From positions 1-43,115 of IMG/VR virus record IMGVR_UViG_3300027797_001672: DNA of 43,115 nucleotides. One strand, written 5' to 3'. Of the stretch, positions 14,625 to 21,148 are shown one piece after another. The DNA comes from a virus. The translations under genes were made by a program, and so were the position numbers. A model generated the notes under the pieces. The model did not search any database. It was given only the letters and a program-made list of their open reading frames with translations, and was not told the DNA's origin. The stretch's first letter is position 1. Each line of letters opens with the position of its first letter.

Positions 14625-14830
14625 TAGTATCCGCCTGTGCATTCATTTCTAGTGTGATATAACCTAATTTTAGTTAATATCTTTTTTGTTGGTGCATATA
14701 AATCTTCTTTACAGCATCCACATTTCATATGCCATTCTCTAGCAAAGAAATCGTATACTGCACCTACATAATTTTTATACTTATTTGAAACAAATGTCTC
14801 AAATGGATCTGGTATCTCGTAGGTAATCAT
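14624..14830 (-). CDS. Small CxCC...HxxxxC protein heading the polymerase operon
   Basis: 68 residues. Aromatic N-terminal half (SNKYKNYVGAVYDFFAREW), then CGCC and, 20 residues on, YHTRNEC, a plausible C2HC zinc site. No named family. It is the first gene after the 14.85 kb terminator. Its ATG lies exactly six bases after a TAGAAT -10 box with a good -35, leaving no room for a leader, so it is probably translated from a leaderless message. The stop overlaps the polymerase ATG, so its translation may set that of the polymerase. Confidence 0.75.
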   Translation of the reverse strand: MITYEIPDPFETFVSNKYKNYVGAVYDFFAREWHMKCGCCKEDLYAPTKKILTKIRLYHTRNECTGGY

Positions 14831-14836
14831 GTTGTC

Positions 14837-14865
14837 ATTCTACTAAATAACACAGGGGCAGTCAA
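14837..14865 (-). promoter_or_regulatory. Promoter of the polymerase-recombination operon (leaderless)
   Basis: TTGACT (14860-14865), a 17-base spacer and TAGAAT (14837-14842) on the minus strand, then GACAAC and the ATG at 14830. The -35 lies inside the hairpin of the preceding terminator. The start of transcription is expected at about 14830, the A of the ATG. Confidence 0.72.
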
Positions 14866-14878
14866 TAGACTGCCCCTG
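14853..14878 (-). terminator. Hairpin terminator after the ssDNA-binding protein gene
   Basis: A perfect 11-bp stem CAGGGGCAGTC/GACTGCCCCTG with a four-base loop, starting 13 bases after the stop at 14891. The run after the stem on the minus strand is TGTTATTTAG, a modest U-tract. Matching AAATA/TATTT flanks could let it act in both directions, although no plus-strand gene is present. Confidence 0.78.
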
Positions 14879-14890
14879 CTATTTAATTAT

Positions 14891-15562
14891 TTACCAGTCT
14901 AAGTTGCTGCTTGTGGCTGAAGGCTCATCTGCATGAGTACTTTCTCCAGCAAAGAAAGCTTCTTGTTCTGTGTAAGGCATGTCACGAACTGCTGCAGTTT
15001 CAAGTTCAAACAGCTCTAACCCTGAAGCATCAAACGGTGCTTCATCTTTTGCCAAAGGAATGATTGTGTAACTTGTATCTGTTTTTGTTCCAGAACGCTT
15101 AACACGCCACATCAGATTAGTGATGCTTCCCATTTCGCCAGCATATTCAATTAGTGTTGGAGTAATTGTTTTACCACTTGACCCCTGAGAAAGAATAGCC
15201 ACGTATGGATCTTCCTTGCCATCGTCAACAAGAACATTAATGTAAAGTCGTGAACGACCCTTCCATCCCGCCTTGTAATCTTTACGGTGTTGCTCACATC
15301 CGTAGCACTTGCCTTGGTCTTCCATTGTGCAAAGACCCTTACGGCGATAATCTTTTGGATTTGTGTGCTCTACAGCAATAAATCCAAGACCAGCCTTTTC
15401 GTTGTATGTTGGTGAGTCTGGATCTAGTTCCTGCAAGAAACGAATCTTTACGCTTTCTGCATCCTCTAGCTTTACCCAGCGACCTTTTGTTCCTTCGCCA
15501 CCACTTGATTGTGGTTTGTCCATAACTTTATTAAGATCTTTTAGACCTTTTACTATTCCCAT
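14891..15562 (-). CDS. ssDNA-binding protein (phage type)
   Basis: 223 residues. A Cys/His site (CTMEDQGKCYGCEQH, about residues 78-92) sits inside an OB-like beta-rich core (RLYINVLVDD, YVAILSQGSSG). The N-terminus is basic and flexible, and the C-terminus is acidic, ending in NLDW. An acidic tail with a terminal aromatic residue is the usual partner-contact end of ssDNA-binding proteins such as T7 gp2.5 and SSB. Followed directly by a strong terminator and preceded by AAGGAGAA, it is likely made in large amounts. Assigned on architecture and its place after the helicase and primase genes. Confidence 0.75.
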   Translation of the reverse strand: MGIVKGLKDLNKVMDKPQSSGGEGTKGRWVKLEDAESVKIRFLQELDPDSPTYNEKAGLGFIAVEHTNPKDYRRKGLCTMEDQGKCYGCEQHRKDYKAGWKGRSRLYINVLVDDGKEDPYVAILSQGSSGKTITPTLIEYAGEMGSITNLMWRVKRSGTKTDTSYTIIPLAKDEAPFDASGLELFELETAAVRDMPYTEQEAFFAGESTHADEPSATSSNLDW

Positions 15563-15604
15563 ATGTTTCTCCTTTGTAGTTGATGGTATAAATCCATCTG
15601 TTTA

Positions 15605-16609
15605 TTATTTTTGATGGGTCCAAGATTGATATTCAATATTGGAAACTGCGTTTTTAATACAGGCTTTAATTTCCTCTTCGGTCATATCACCAGCATCTTT
15701 TGCATCATGTGGATATATCTTACCATATTCATACGAAGCCCACAAGAGGTCTTTATTGTTTAATCTAGAGACTATGCTGTTGGCAAGCTCACGCCCAGCG
15801 TGGTCCGCATCAGTCATTAGAGTAACCTTATTAAAATATCTATTTATTAATGCCAAGTTTTCTGTGGATATATGGCCACCAAGCGTTGCAATAACATTGG
15901 GGAATCCAGCCTGATGCACACGGATTGCATCAAAGCTAGACTCTACAATAATAACATTGTCACCTATTTTTTTAGCACGGTGAATGTTAAACATAGTTTT
16001 ACTTCTTGGTAGATTGGTGCTGTTCTTAAATTTCTTTTCTGATATTGATCTTCCAACAATACCAACTGCAAGGCCGTCTGGGCTGTGTACTGGAACTGTA
16101 ACCATGTCCTGCTTTGGGGAATAGCCTAAAGAAAAGTGCGCCATCGAAGACATATCAATGCCCCTAGACTTAAAATAATTTTGTGCTTCTGGGCTGGCAA
16201 CTAGGTCGTTATATAAATTCTTTAGTATCTCTTCTGGGAACTCTACGAAGTCTGGCTTGTCTTCTAGCATATCGTTTAGCAGATCATCAAAGTTTTCTAG
16301 TGTCTCTGCCTCTTTTGAATAGACGTATCTCATAGCTTCAAAATCATTCTTATGTAAAACTCTTTTAACTATCTCTATCAGTGATCCAGTTTCACCACAT
16401 GATGGATTAAAGCATAACCATGCGCCAGTTGTTTTACTTATGCTGCAGCTAGCACTATGTCTATTGGAATGAAATGGGCAGTAGAAAGAGATCTCTATAT
16501 CTGTTTCACCCGCTACCTGTAAGCCAAGGCTTTTTACAATTGCCTTTATATGCTGCTTAGAGTATTGCGTGGTATCAGCTTTCCTTGCGTAATTGCTTCG
16601 TGATGCCAT
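15605..16609 (-). CDS. DnaG-type DNA primase (CHC2 zinc finger plus Toprim)
   Basis: About 334 residues from ATG 16609. The zinc finger is FYCPFHSNRHSASCSI and WLCFNPSCGETG (about residues 42-74), the CHC2 type. The Toprim catalytic part has the Glu of VIIVESSFDAIR (about 198-209) and the acidic pair in LMTDADHAGREL (about 241-252). The helicase-binding C-terminal domain of cellular DnaG is absent or very short. AGGAAAG lies eight bases before ATG 16609; an ATG at 16660 is open but has no binding site and deepens the overlap with the upstream gene. It would prime lagging strands with the DnaB-like helicase. Confidence 0.88.
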   Translation of the reverse strand: MASRSNYARKADTTQYSKQHIKAIVKSLGLQVAGETDIEISFYCPFHSNRHSASCSISKTTGAWLCFNPSCGETGSLIEIVKRVLHKNDFEAMRYVYSKEAETLENFDDLLNDMLEDKPDFVEFPEEILKNLYNDLVASPEAQNYFKSRGIDMSSMAHFSLGYSPKQDMVTVPVHSPDGLAVGIVGRSISEKKFKNSTNLPRSKTMFNIHRAKKIGDNVIIVESSFDAIRVHQAGFPNVIATLGGHISTENLALINRYFNKVTLMTDADHAGRELANSIVSRLNNKDLLWASYEYGKIYPHDAKDAGDMTEEEIKACIKNAVSNIEYQSWTHQK

Positions 16610-16857
16610 GCCGTCTTCTTTCCTACATAAGTGCCATAGAGTGTCATTAAGAACATCCATGTCGTGCCATCAAATTCTACCGAAAAGTTAGTGTCTATGT
16701 CAAGTACCCTAAGATACCCTTTGTCTCTCATCTGGTGCGTAAGCATACTTTCATATTGATACTTAATGCGAACCATATCAGAGTCATCTAAAAATTCAAC
16801 TCTAACCTGGAATCTTTTTATCGGTTTGTGATTCATTATTTTGGAACGGATTCTCAT
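16546..16857 (-). CDS. Hypothetical protein between helicase and primase
   Basis: 103 residues as given; ATG 16836 (MNHKPIKRF) would give 96 and a smaller overlap with the helicase end. No family recognised. It looks like a small alpha/beta fold (FQVRVEFLDDSDMVRIKYQYE, DTNFSVEFDGTTWMFLMTLYG). It overlaps both the helicase (56 bases) and the primase (64 bases), unusually deep overlaps that still leave each frame open and protein-like. Confidence 0.62.
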   Translation of the reverse strand: MRIRSKIMNHKPIKRFQVRVEFLDDSDMVRIKYQYESMLTHQMRDKGYLRVLDIDTNFSVEFDGTTWMFLMTLYGTYVGKKTAWHHEAITQGKLIPRNTLSSI

Positions 16858-18064
16858 AAATCTCTTTGACGATACCCCTGTTGATATCCCAATCTAAGTA
16901 TAAACCAAATTCATGTCCATGTCGATTCTTACGTGATACAATCTCAATCATATTTGTTCCTGGATATCTGTGGACTGCCATCGCCATATCAGCATCATAT
17001 TCAATAGCCTTTGACCAAGCTACCTGAGACATCATGGGTGGATTATCTTGATCTGAAACATCGTCTGCAGTTGCTGCGGTAATATCAATAATAGGAATAT
17101 TGTTTGATACTGCAAGCATCTTAAATTCACGGGAAACATTTCGGTTTCTTTCAACTTCAGAGTTGCTTCGCTTGTTGTCATTAAATAGCTGGTGGTAATC
17201 AAGGATAACCAAGTCTGGCTTGTGCTGGTCGATCTTCCCTTGAATAGTTGCTGGAGTTACCTCAGTGTTACCCTCATTTGAAATAAGGATAAAGCTATTC
17301 TTGTCAGCAAATTTCTTTGTTGACCATGAGCGGAAGTCATCAATGTTAATGTCTCCCCTTGAAAAATCAGAAGCCTTAAATAATCCAGAGCCAAGCATTG
17401 TATAAATACGATCACGCATATTCTCTGGTGACATTTCAAGGGATACAATCATAGGCTTAAACCCTTGCTCCCACGCTTTACAGGCAAGGTAGGATGTAAA
17501 CCACGTCTTACCACGCCCTGGCCAGCCGATAGCGACGATAAGGTGGCCTGGAGCCATACCTGTTGGGTATGCCAAATCTATAGCCTCAAAACCAGTCTTG
17601 ATGCCTGGAGAACCACCCATCTCTGCAGAGCGTACCTTAAGCAATTCCATATATCTAATTGCTGCATCTGCATCCGTGATGTCTAGATCTCGAACATTGT
17701 TTGTGAACCTGCTGAGGCCAGCTAATTGAGACTGCATGTTCTCAAGAACTCTTGAGGCAGCATCTTCTTTAAGCGATGATCCAGCACGGAGAATAATAGT
17801 CTTAAGTTTGTTTGAAATAAATTCATTCTTAAGTGTGTCTAGGTAGTATCCTGTCTGGCCTTTAACATCTACTGGCTCAAAGTCTTTAAACTTTTCTTGA
17901 AGAATTCCTGCTTCTGGAACGGCTTTAAACTTATAGTAGTATGACTTTAGACCGTCCCAAATATCTTTATGTGATGTAAATAGATCATCTACGTTATCCG
18001 CAAGGAGTGTACTAATGTCTTTATTTTTGCATACCGCTGAGATTAACTCTGCTTCTGTATTCAC
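16802..18064 (-). CDS. DnaB-like replicative helicase
   Basis: 420 residues. The N-terminal helical domain (about 1-115) is DnaB-like. The RecA-like motor has Walker A GWPGRGKTWF (about 179-188), Walker B DLVILDYHQLF and the later SRKNRHGHEFG region near the C-terminus. It forms the ring that unwinds the fork ahead of the phage DnaE polymerase. The start is GTG at 18064 in a GTGA overlap with the upstream gene, with GGCGGA upstream. No intein or insertion is seen. Confidence 0.87.
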   Translation of the reverse strand: MNTEAELISAVCKNKDISTLLADNVDDLFTSHKDIWDGLKSYYYKFKAVPEAGILQEKFKDFEPVDVKGQTGYYLDTLKNEFISNKLKTIILRAGSSLKEDAASRVLENMQSQLAGLSRFTNNVRDLDITDADAAIRYMELLKVRSAEMGGSPGIKTGFEAIDLAYPTGMAPGHLIVAIGWPGRGKTWFTSYLACKAWEQGFKPMIVSLEMSPENMRDRIYTMLGSGLFKASDFSRGDINIDDFRSWSTKKFADKNSFILISNEGNTEVTPATIQGKIDQHKPDLVILDYHQLFNDNKRSNSEVERNRNVSREFKMLAVSNNIPIIDITAATADDVSDQDNPPMMSQVAWSKAIEYDADMAMAVHRYPGTNMIEIVSRKNRHGHEFGLYLDWDINRGIVKEIYENPFQNNESQTDKKIPG

Positions 18065-18384
18065 TCTAGTCCGCCTTGCTCTACCATCTTCTTCGTTTCC
18101 TCTAGTAACAAACGACGCTTTGCCTTATCCTTTTCAATCTCAGTCCTGACTGTATCCATCTTGTCAAAGTTGTATAAAAAGAACTGGATAGTATGTCCGT
18201 GCTTTGTTAGATTGAAATAGTATTCAAGCAACTCTTTAGCACGATCAAATCCTACACTATCAATCACATCTTGCATAGCCCATTTTTCACGGAACTTGTT
18301 TATTGATGGGGCCTTACCATACTTCTCTTTGTAAAGGTTTTGATAGAGAGAGAGAAGGATATATGGCTCTTTGCTATTTGCCAC
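18061..18384 (-). CDS. Conserved-type small protein upstream of helicase, possible loader
   Basis: 107 residues. PYILLSLYQNLYKEKYGK, KFREKWAMQDVIDSVGF and LLEYYFNLTKHGHTIQFFLYNFDKMDTV form a compact all-alpha unit, followed by a charged C-terminal helix (EKDKAKRRLLLEETKKM). Proteins of this look sit beside helicase genes in other phages. A helicase loading or initiation role is inference from position; no ATPase motif is present. Its stop overlaps the helicase GTG. Confidence 0.72.
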   Translation of the reverse strand: MANSKEPYILLSLYQNLYKEKYGKAPSINKFREKWAMQDVIDSVGFDRAKELLEYYFNLTKHGHTIQFFLYNFDKMDTVRTEIEKDKAKRRLLLEETKKMVEQGGLE

Positions 18385-18577
18385 GCTTTAGCTCTTCCTC
18401 AACCTCTTCTGTTTTTTGAATTAGTTTGTTCTCAACAAAAGTATATACTCGCTCTGTTGCAGCTTCTACTGTCTCGCCTTGCCTTACATCATCTTCAATG
18501 CCTACACCAATCTTAATGCTTTCATAGTTACCAAGATTTCTAGTAAAGGACAAATCTACTTTTACTCTCGTTGTCAT
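18374..18577 (-). CDS. Hypothetical acidic protein of the replication operon
   Basis: 67 residues. Starts with alternating strands (TTRVKVDLSFTRNLGNYESIKIGVGIEDDV) and ends with a charged helix (KLIQKTEEVEEELKRGK). Looks like a short beta-meander plus helix. No motif for catalysis or metal. ATG overlaps the stop of the C2H2 microprotein (ATGA), and an 11-base overlap joins it to the next gene. Confidence 0.75.
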   Translation of the reverse strand: MTTRVKVDLSFTRNLGNYESIKIGVGIEDDVRQGETVEAATERVYTFVENKLIQKTEEVEEELKRGK

Positions 18578-18684
18578 TTGTGCTCCTTCTTTATGTGGTT
18601 GGATAATGTTATGTGTGCAAAATCGGATCTTACTTCAAGCTCTTTATTACAGGTTGGGCAAATAACTATTCGGCTACTTGCCAT
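18574..18684 (-). CDS. 36-residue C2H2 zinc-finger microprotein
   Basis: ATG 18684 to TGA 18574. The sequence has CPTC near residue 9 and HIKKEH at the end, giving Cys-x2-Cys-x17-His-x4-His, a full zinc finger in a protein with almost nothing else. It overlaps the stop of the upstream 45-residue gene and the ATG of the next gene (ATGA), supporting real translation. Likely a DNA- or protein-binding regulator; no target known. Confidence 0.75.
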   Translation of the reverse strand: MASSRIVICPTCNKELEVRSDFAHITLSNHIKKEHK

Positions 18685-18811
18685 CCTTATCACCTTTAGC
18701 CTTAATAATTAATACTGGGCCGTTCAATGAATTCCAGTATTCAACTTCTGCTTCACGCTTGCGTTTTTTTGCAGCGCCTGTCTCAAGTGTATAACGTGCC
18801 ATTTCAGCCAT
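18674..18811 (-). CDS. 45-residue basic protein
   Basis: ATG 18811 to TAG 18674. Lys/Arg-rich helix (GAAKKRKREAEVEYWNSL) then a short strand (GPVLIIKAKG). The ATG forms a TAATG junction with the HTH protein gene upstream, and the end overlaps the C2H2 gene by 11 bases. No family recognised; nucleic-acid binding is plausible from charge only. Confidence 0.65.
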   Translation of the reverse strand: MAEMARYTLETGAAKKRKREAEVEYWNSLNGPVLIIKAKGDKDGK

Positions 18812-19296
18812 TACTCCGCCTTCCATACTGGGACAAACTTTCCGTCTTCTGTCTTAGTATACAATACTAAGTTGTTTTTGAGAAGGGCTTGAACCTCTGC
18901 CTTTGAAGGAATCTCTTTTGAGTGTCCTGAATCTAATATGTGTTGGTGTATATCTAATATGTTCTTTTGATTAAACATATACTGAGACCAATTTTCGCTA
19001 TCTGGTTGTCCTATTGGATATATCTTTTGAGGGGTAGCAACCTTTTCATTTAATATATATTCTTGTATAGTTACCCTATGCTTGTTAAGCATAGAGGCAA
19101 CTTCTACAACAGTATAAGCAGTCTCCATATTCTTTTTAACCTGGGAATATGAATACATAACTCTCTTCTTGTCTGGGTAACACCAAGCAATCATTTCATC
19201 CTTTGATCTGGATGCTTTTAAAACCTTATGTATCTTATCGTTTAAGAAGAAATACCGTAAGCTTTTTGATTTGCCGTCTCTTTTGATTCCAGCCAT
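18811..19296 (-). CDS. Helix-turn-helix (MerR/excisionase-like) protein
   Basis: 161 residues. Residues about 60-95 (AYTVVEVASMLNKHRVTIQEY) are a MerR/Xis-like helix-turn-helix followed by a wing (VATPQKIYPIG). The N-terminal part is basic (RDGKSKSLRYFFLNDKIHKV). Possibly a transcriptional or replication regulator near the start of the early operon; no integrase is in the window, so an excisionase role has no support. The ATG lies 55 bases inside the upstream zinc gene, so a later start remains possible. Confidence 0.72.
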   Translation of the reverse strand: MAGIKRDGKSKSLRYFFLNDKIHKVLKASRSKDEMIAWCYPDKKRVMYSYSQVKKNMETAYTVVEVASMLNKHRVTIQEYILNEKVATPQKIYPIGQPDSENWSQYMFNQKNILDIHQHILDSGHSKEIPSKAEVQALLKNNLVLYTKTEDGKFVPVWKAE

Positions 19297-19427
19297 TTTC
19301 CGAAAGCACTCGTTTCTTTATTGCACATCCAGCGTTTGCCGCACATGATACAGAATAATTCCATATGTAGTTTTTGTGAGAATACTCTGTCTACAAAAAC
19401 TCGTCCATTACATTTTCCGCACCACAT
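19242..19427 (-). CDS. Zinc-ribbon protein
   Basis: 61 residues. CGKC (residues 3-6) and CIMC (about 26-29), with one more Cys further on (RWMC), make a four-Cys zinc ribbon. The rest is basic and polar. TAATG junction with the phosphoesterase gene. It resembles ribbons used for nucleic-acid or RNA polymerase contacts, but the function is unknown. Confidence 0.75.
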   Translation of the reverse strand: MWCGKCNGRVFVDRVFSQKLHMELFCIMCGKRWMCNKETSAFGKWLESKETANQKAYGISS

Positions 19428-20227
19428 TATAAGGTAAACAACTTCCCGTCAACGACACATGAATAGTCAGGAGCCACGTGGATCATCTGAATATGTGGGT
19501 AATCATTAACAATGTGAGCAATTGCAAATCCCTTTTGCCAATCGTGATGCTGCATGTATTTCATTCCTGGACCCTTTTCATCACACATGTGGCCAAGCTC
19601 ATAGCCTCGAAGTGTTTCTCCTTCTCCGCCGTTTCTTAATTCATAAGTGACTAGGTGTGATGCAATTCTGTGAGAGTGGCCTCTAATTAAAGATACTTGC
19701 AGGTCTTCCATATCTTTTCGAACTGAGCCTGTTGCTGCAATTGAAAGGCCGTGGTGTACGTGAATGTCTCCAAATCTGCGCTTTGGCAATTCGTTATAAT
19801 GAATGTATTCATATCCTAATGAATCAAGTCCCCATAAAGCTTCTGGAGTTACTTCGTTTATATAGTCTGGCAATTTTGCATCTACATAATTAAAAATTCT
19901 AACATCGTGATTACCAAGCGCTGAAAATAGCTGCGCTTCTGGGAGCATGTCTCTTGTCTTCGCATAAAAGTCTCTTGCGCCCTTTGCTTCGTGACGCATC
20001 ATTGGAACAATAAGATCACGGCTATCTGTCTTGTGCAGATTTAAAAACTCTGCTGATCGACCTTCTGTGTACTTGCTATAGCATGCTTGATCATCTGTAT
20101 CGCCAAGGTAGTCAACGACATCTGGCTTAAACCACTTCATTACTTTAAACCAAAGCGCAATCATCTTATCGTCTTGATATGGGAATTGCTGGTCGGATGA
20201 AATCATCCACTTTAAATCGTTGCTCAT
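19427..20227 (-). CDS. Calcineurin-like metallophosphoesterase
   Basis: 266 residues with the metallophosphoesterase motif series: SSDQQFP (motif I, with Gln in place of the usual His of DxH), YLGDTDDQ (GDxxD), LGNHDVR (GNHD), HVHHGLS and RGHSHRIAS (GHxH). Two-metal hydrolysis of phosphomonoesters or diesters is expected, perhaps on nucleotides or nucleic acid. The His-to-Gln change in motif I may alter metal affinity. First gene of the early operon, with AAGGTAG before the ATG and a promoter, palindrome and hairpin upstream. Confidence 0.85.
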   Translation of the reverse strand: MSNDLKWMISSDQQFPYQDDKMIALWFKVMKWFKPDVVDYLGDTDDQACYSKYTEGRSAEFLNLHKTDSRDLIVPMMRHEAKGARDFYAKTRDMLPEAQLFSALGNHDVRIFNYVDAKLPDYINEVTPEALWGLDSLGYEYIHYNELPKRRFGDIHVHHGLSIAATGSVRKDMEDLQVSLIRGHSHRIASHLVTYELRNGGEGETLRGYELGHMCDEKGPGMKYMQHHDWQKGFAIAHIVNDYPHIQMIHVAPDYSCVVDGKLFTL

Positions 20228-20243
20228 TGTCTACCTTAATATG

Positions 20244-20269
20244 TAAAAAAGTCACGGGTACGTGACTTT
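20244..20269 (-). terminator. Hairpin with U-tract between tail and replication modules
   Basis: Nine-base-pair stem AAAGTCACG/CGTGACTTT with a four-base loop, then six T residues in all on the minus strand, a textbook intrinsic terminator for transcripts coming from the tail genes. It lies downstream of the promoter at 20282-20309, so it would also form at the very 5' end of that promoter's RNA. Confidence 0.8.
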
Positions 20270-20270
20270 G

Positions 20271-20291
20271 ATGTTACAGTAATTGTAACAT
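20271..20291 (-). promoter_or_regulatory. Operator-like palindrome over the -10 box
   Basis: An 8-bp inverted repeat ATGTTACA/TGTAACAT with a five-base centre, spanning the -10 TACAAT and the start of transcription. Position and symmetry fit a repressor or activator site for a dimeric DNA-binding protein. Confidence 0.6.
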
Positions 20292-20309
20292 ATTGGTGAT
20301 GGCTGTCAA
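20282..20309 (-). promoter_or_regulatory. Main promoter of the replication module
   Basis: Consensus TTGACA (20304-20309), a 16-base spacer and TACAAT (20282-20287) on the minus strand, close to the end of the last tail-module gene. The start of transcription should be near 20275, with a leader of about 48 bases to the phosphoesterase ATG. Confidence 0.78.
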
Positions 20310-20313
20310 TAGG

Positions 20314-20751
20314 TTAAGCGGCTGCTGGTGTTCCAGTAGCAAATACAACTACTTTGATATTTGATTTAGTTGCTGATCTAAATAAAACAAATGCTGCGGT
20401 GGTTGTTACCTTGGAAACCTGTGTAAATATTTGAGACTGTGCGAATGATGGCTGGCTAATACCCTCAATATAAAATTGAACCCATACTGTTGGCGCTGAA
20501 GCCCACTTTTGTTTGCCAAATTTAAATTCTTTTGGTTTGGGTGTACCTGATTCTACAGTGATTGGAACAGGGCCAGAATTCCACAGCATGGTTGTAATTT
20601 GATCTTTCTTTCCTTCTTCTTGAGCATTTTCCAATATAATGCTTTGTGCTGTGCTTTTTGCTTCTATTGCTCCTAGATCTATAATAAGATTGTTAATGAT
20701 CTCTGCTGTTACTGGATCTCCAGGAGTTATAGCTCTTGATTTTATTGCCAT
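20314..20751 (-). CDS. Tail-module protein, possibly H-type lectin-like
   Basis: 145 residues. The N-terminal 55 residues look helical (TAEIINNLIIDLGAIEAKS). The rest is beta-rich: FGKQKWASAPTVWVQFYIEG, VSKVTTTAAFVLFRSA, NIKVVVFATG. The pattern of a Pro-x-Val strand, a VTTTxF strand and a final hydrophobic strand resembles the H-type lectin fold found at phage tail tips, suggesting a receptor-binding role. This is fold-level resemblance only. It is the last gene before the module boundary terminator and follows the coiled-coil gene by three bases. Confidence 0.65.
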   Translation of the reverse strand: MAIKSRAITPGDPVTAEIINNLIIDLGAIEAKSTAQSIILENAQEEGKKDQITTMLWNSGPVPITVESGTPKPKEFKFGKQKWASAPTVWVQFYIEGISQPSFAQSQIFTQVSKVTTTAAFVLFRSATKSNIKVVVFATGTPAAA

Positions 20752-20754
20752 TCT

Positions 20755-20913
20755 TTACTCCTTTGGCTGTTCCGCTGGAACTTCCTGTGATTTATTTGCT
20801 TCAGCAAGCTGTGTTATTTCTGCACGAAGAATTGCTATGTGTGTCTCATATTGTGAGACAATCTCTCCGATGCGCTGTTGCAAAGCCTGTATTACTAGTT
20901 CTAATTTTTCCAT
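20755..20913 (-). CDS. 52-residue coiled-coil protein
   Basis: ATG 20913 to TAA 20755, preceded by AAGGAGATATA. The whole chain is a heptad-like helix (EKLELVIQALQQRIGEIVSQYE, ILRAEITQLAEAN) with a short Pro/Glu end. Likely an oligomerising tail-associated or chaperone-like factor for the neighbouring tail proteins. A good promoter ends about 25 bases upstream, so it is probably expressed with the putative lectin-like gene. Confidence 0.8.
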   Translation of the reverse strand: MEKLELVIQALQQRIGEIVSQYETHIAILRAEITQLAEANKSQEVPAEQPKE

Positions 20914-20935
20914 TATATCTCCTTGATAGATTTAC

Positions 20936-20964
20936 AGTATACCATTATGGTGTATTGTTGTCTA
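20936..20964 (-). promoter_or_regulatory. Promoter for the coiled-coil and lectin-like genes
   Basis: TAGACA (20959-20964, five of six to TTGACA), a 17-base spacer and TATACT (20936-20941) on the minus strand, overlapping the end of the 67-residue zinc gene. It would boost these two small genes relative to the large tail operon. Confidence 0.62.
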
Positions 20965-21148
20965 GTTCATGCAAGGAATTATATGACTCAGTTGTCATAT
21001 CTGCATCTTTAATGCCCCTATGTCTTGCATAAGATTCTTTTAGTGGTGATTCGCAATCTGGGCATGTTGCATAGGCCCACGAACTATCTAATGAAGCAGC
21101 GTAAAGCTCTTTGTCATCTATACATACAGAACAAAAAAACTTAAACAT
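20945..21148 (-). CDS. Small zinc-ribbon protein after the tail fibre
   Basis: 67 residues. CSVC (residues 6-9) and CPDC (about 29-32) form a zinc ribbon. The C-terminal part is polar (YARHRGIKDADMTTESYNSLHELDNN). The start overlaps the fibre gene end by eight bases. A possible fibre-assembly helper by position; no family recognised. Confidence 0.72.
   Translation of the reverse strand: MFKFFCSVCIDDKELYAASLDSSWAYATCPDCESPLKESYARHRGIKDADMTTESYNSLHELDNNTP

Noticed and set aside
18811-19296. Excisionase call for the MerR/Xis-like HTH protein, implying a temperate phage
   Set aside because: No integrase, attachment site or repressor pair is in the window; the HTH type is also common in lytic phages.
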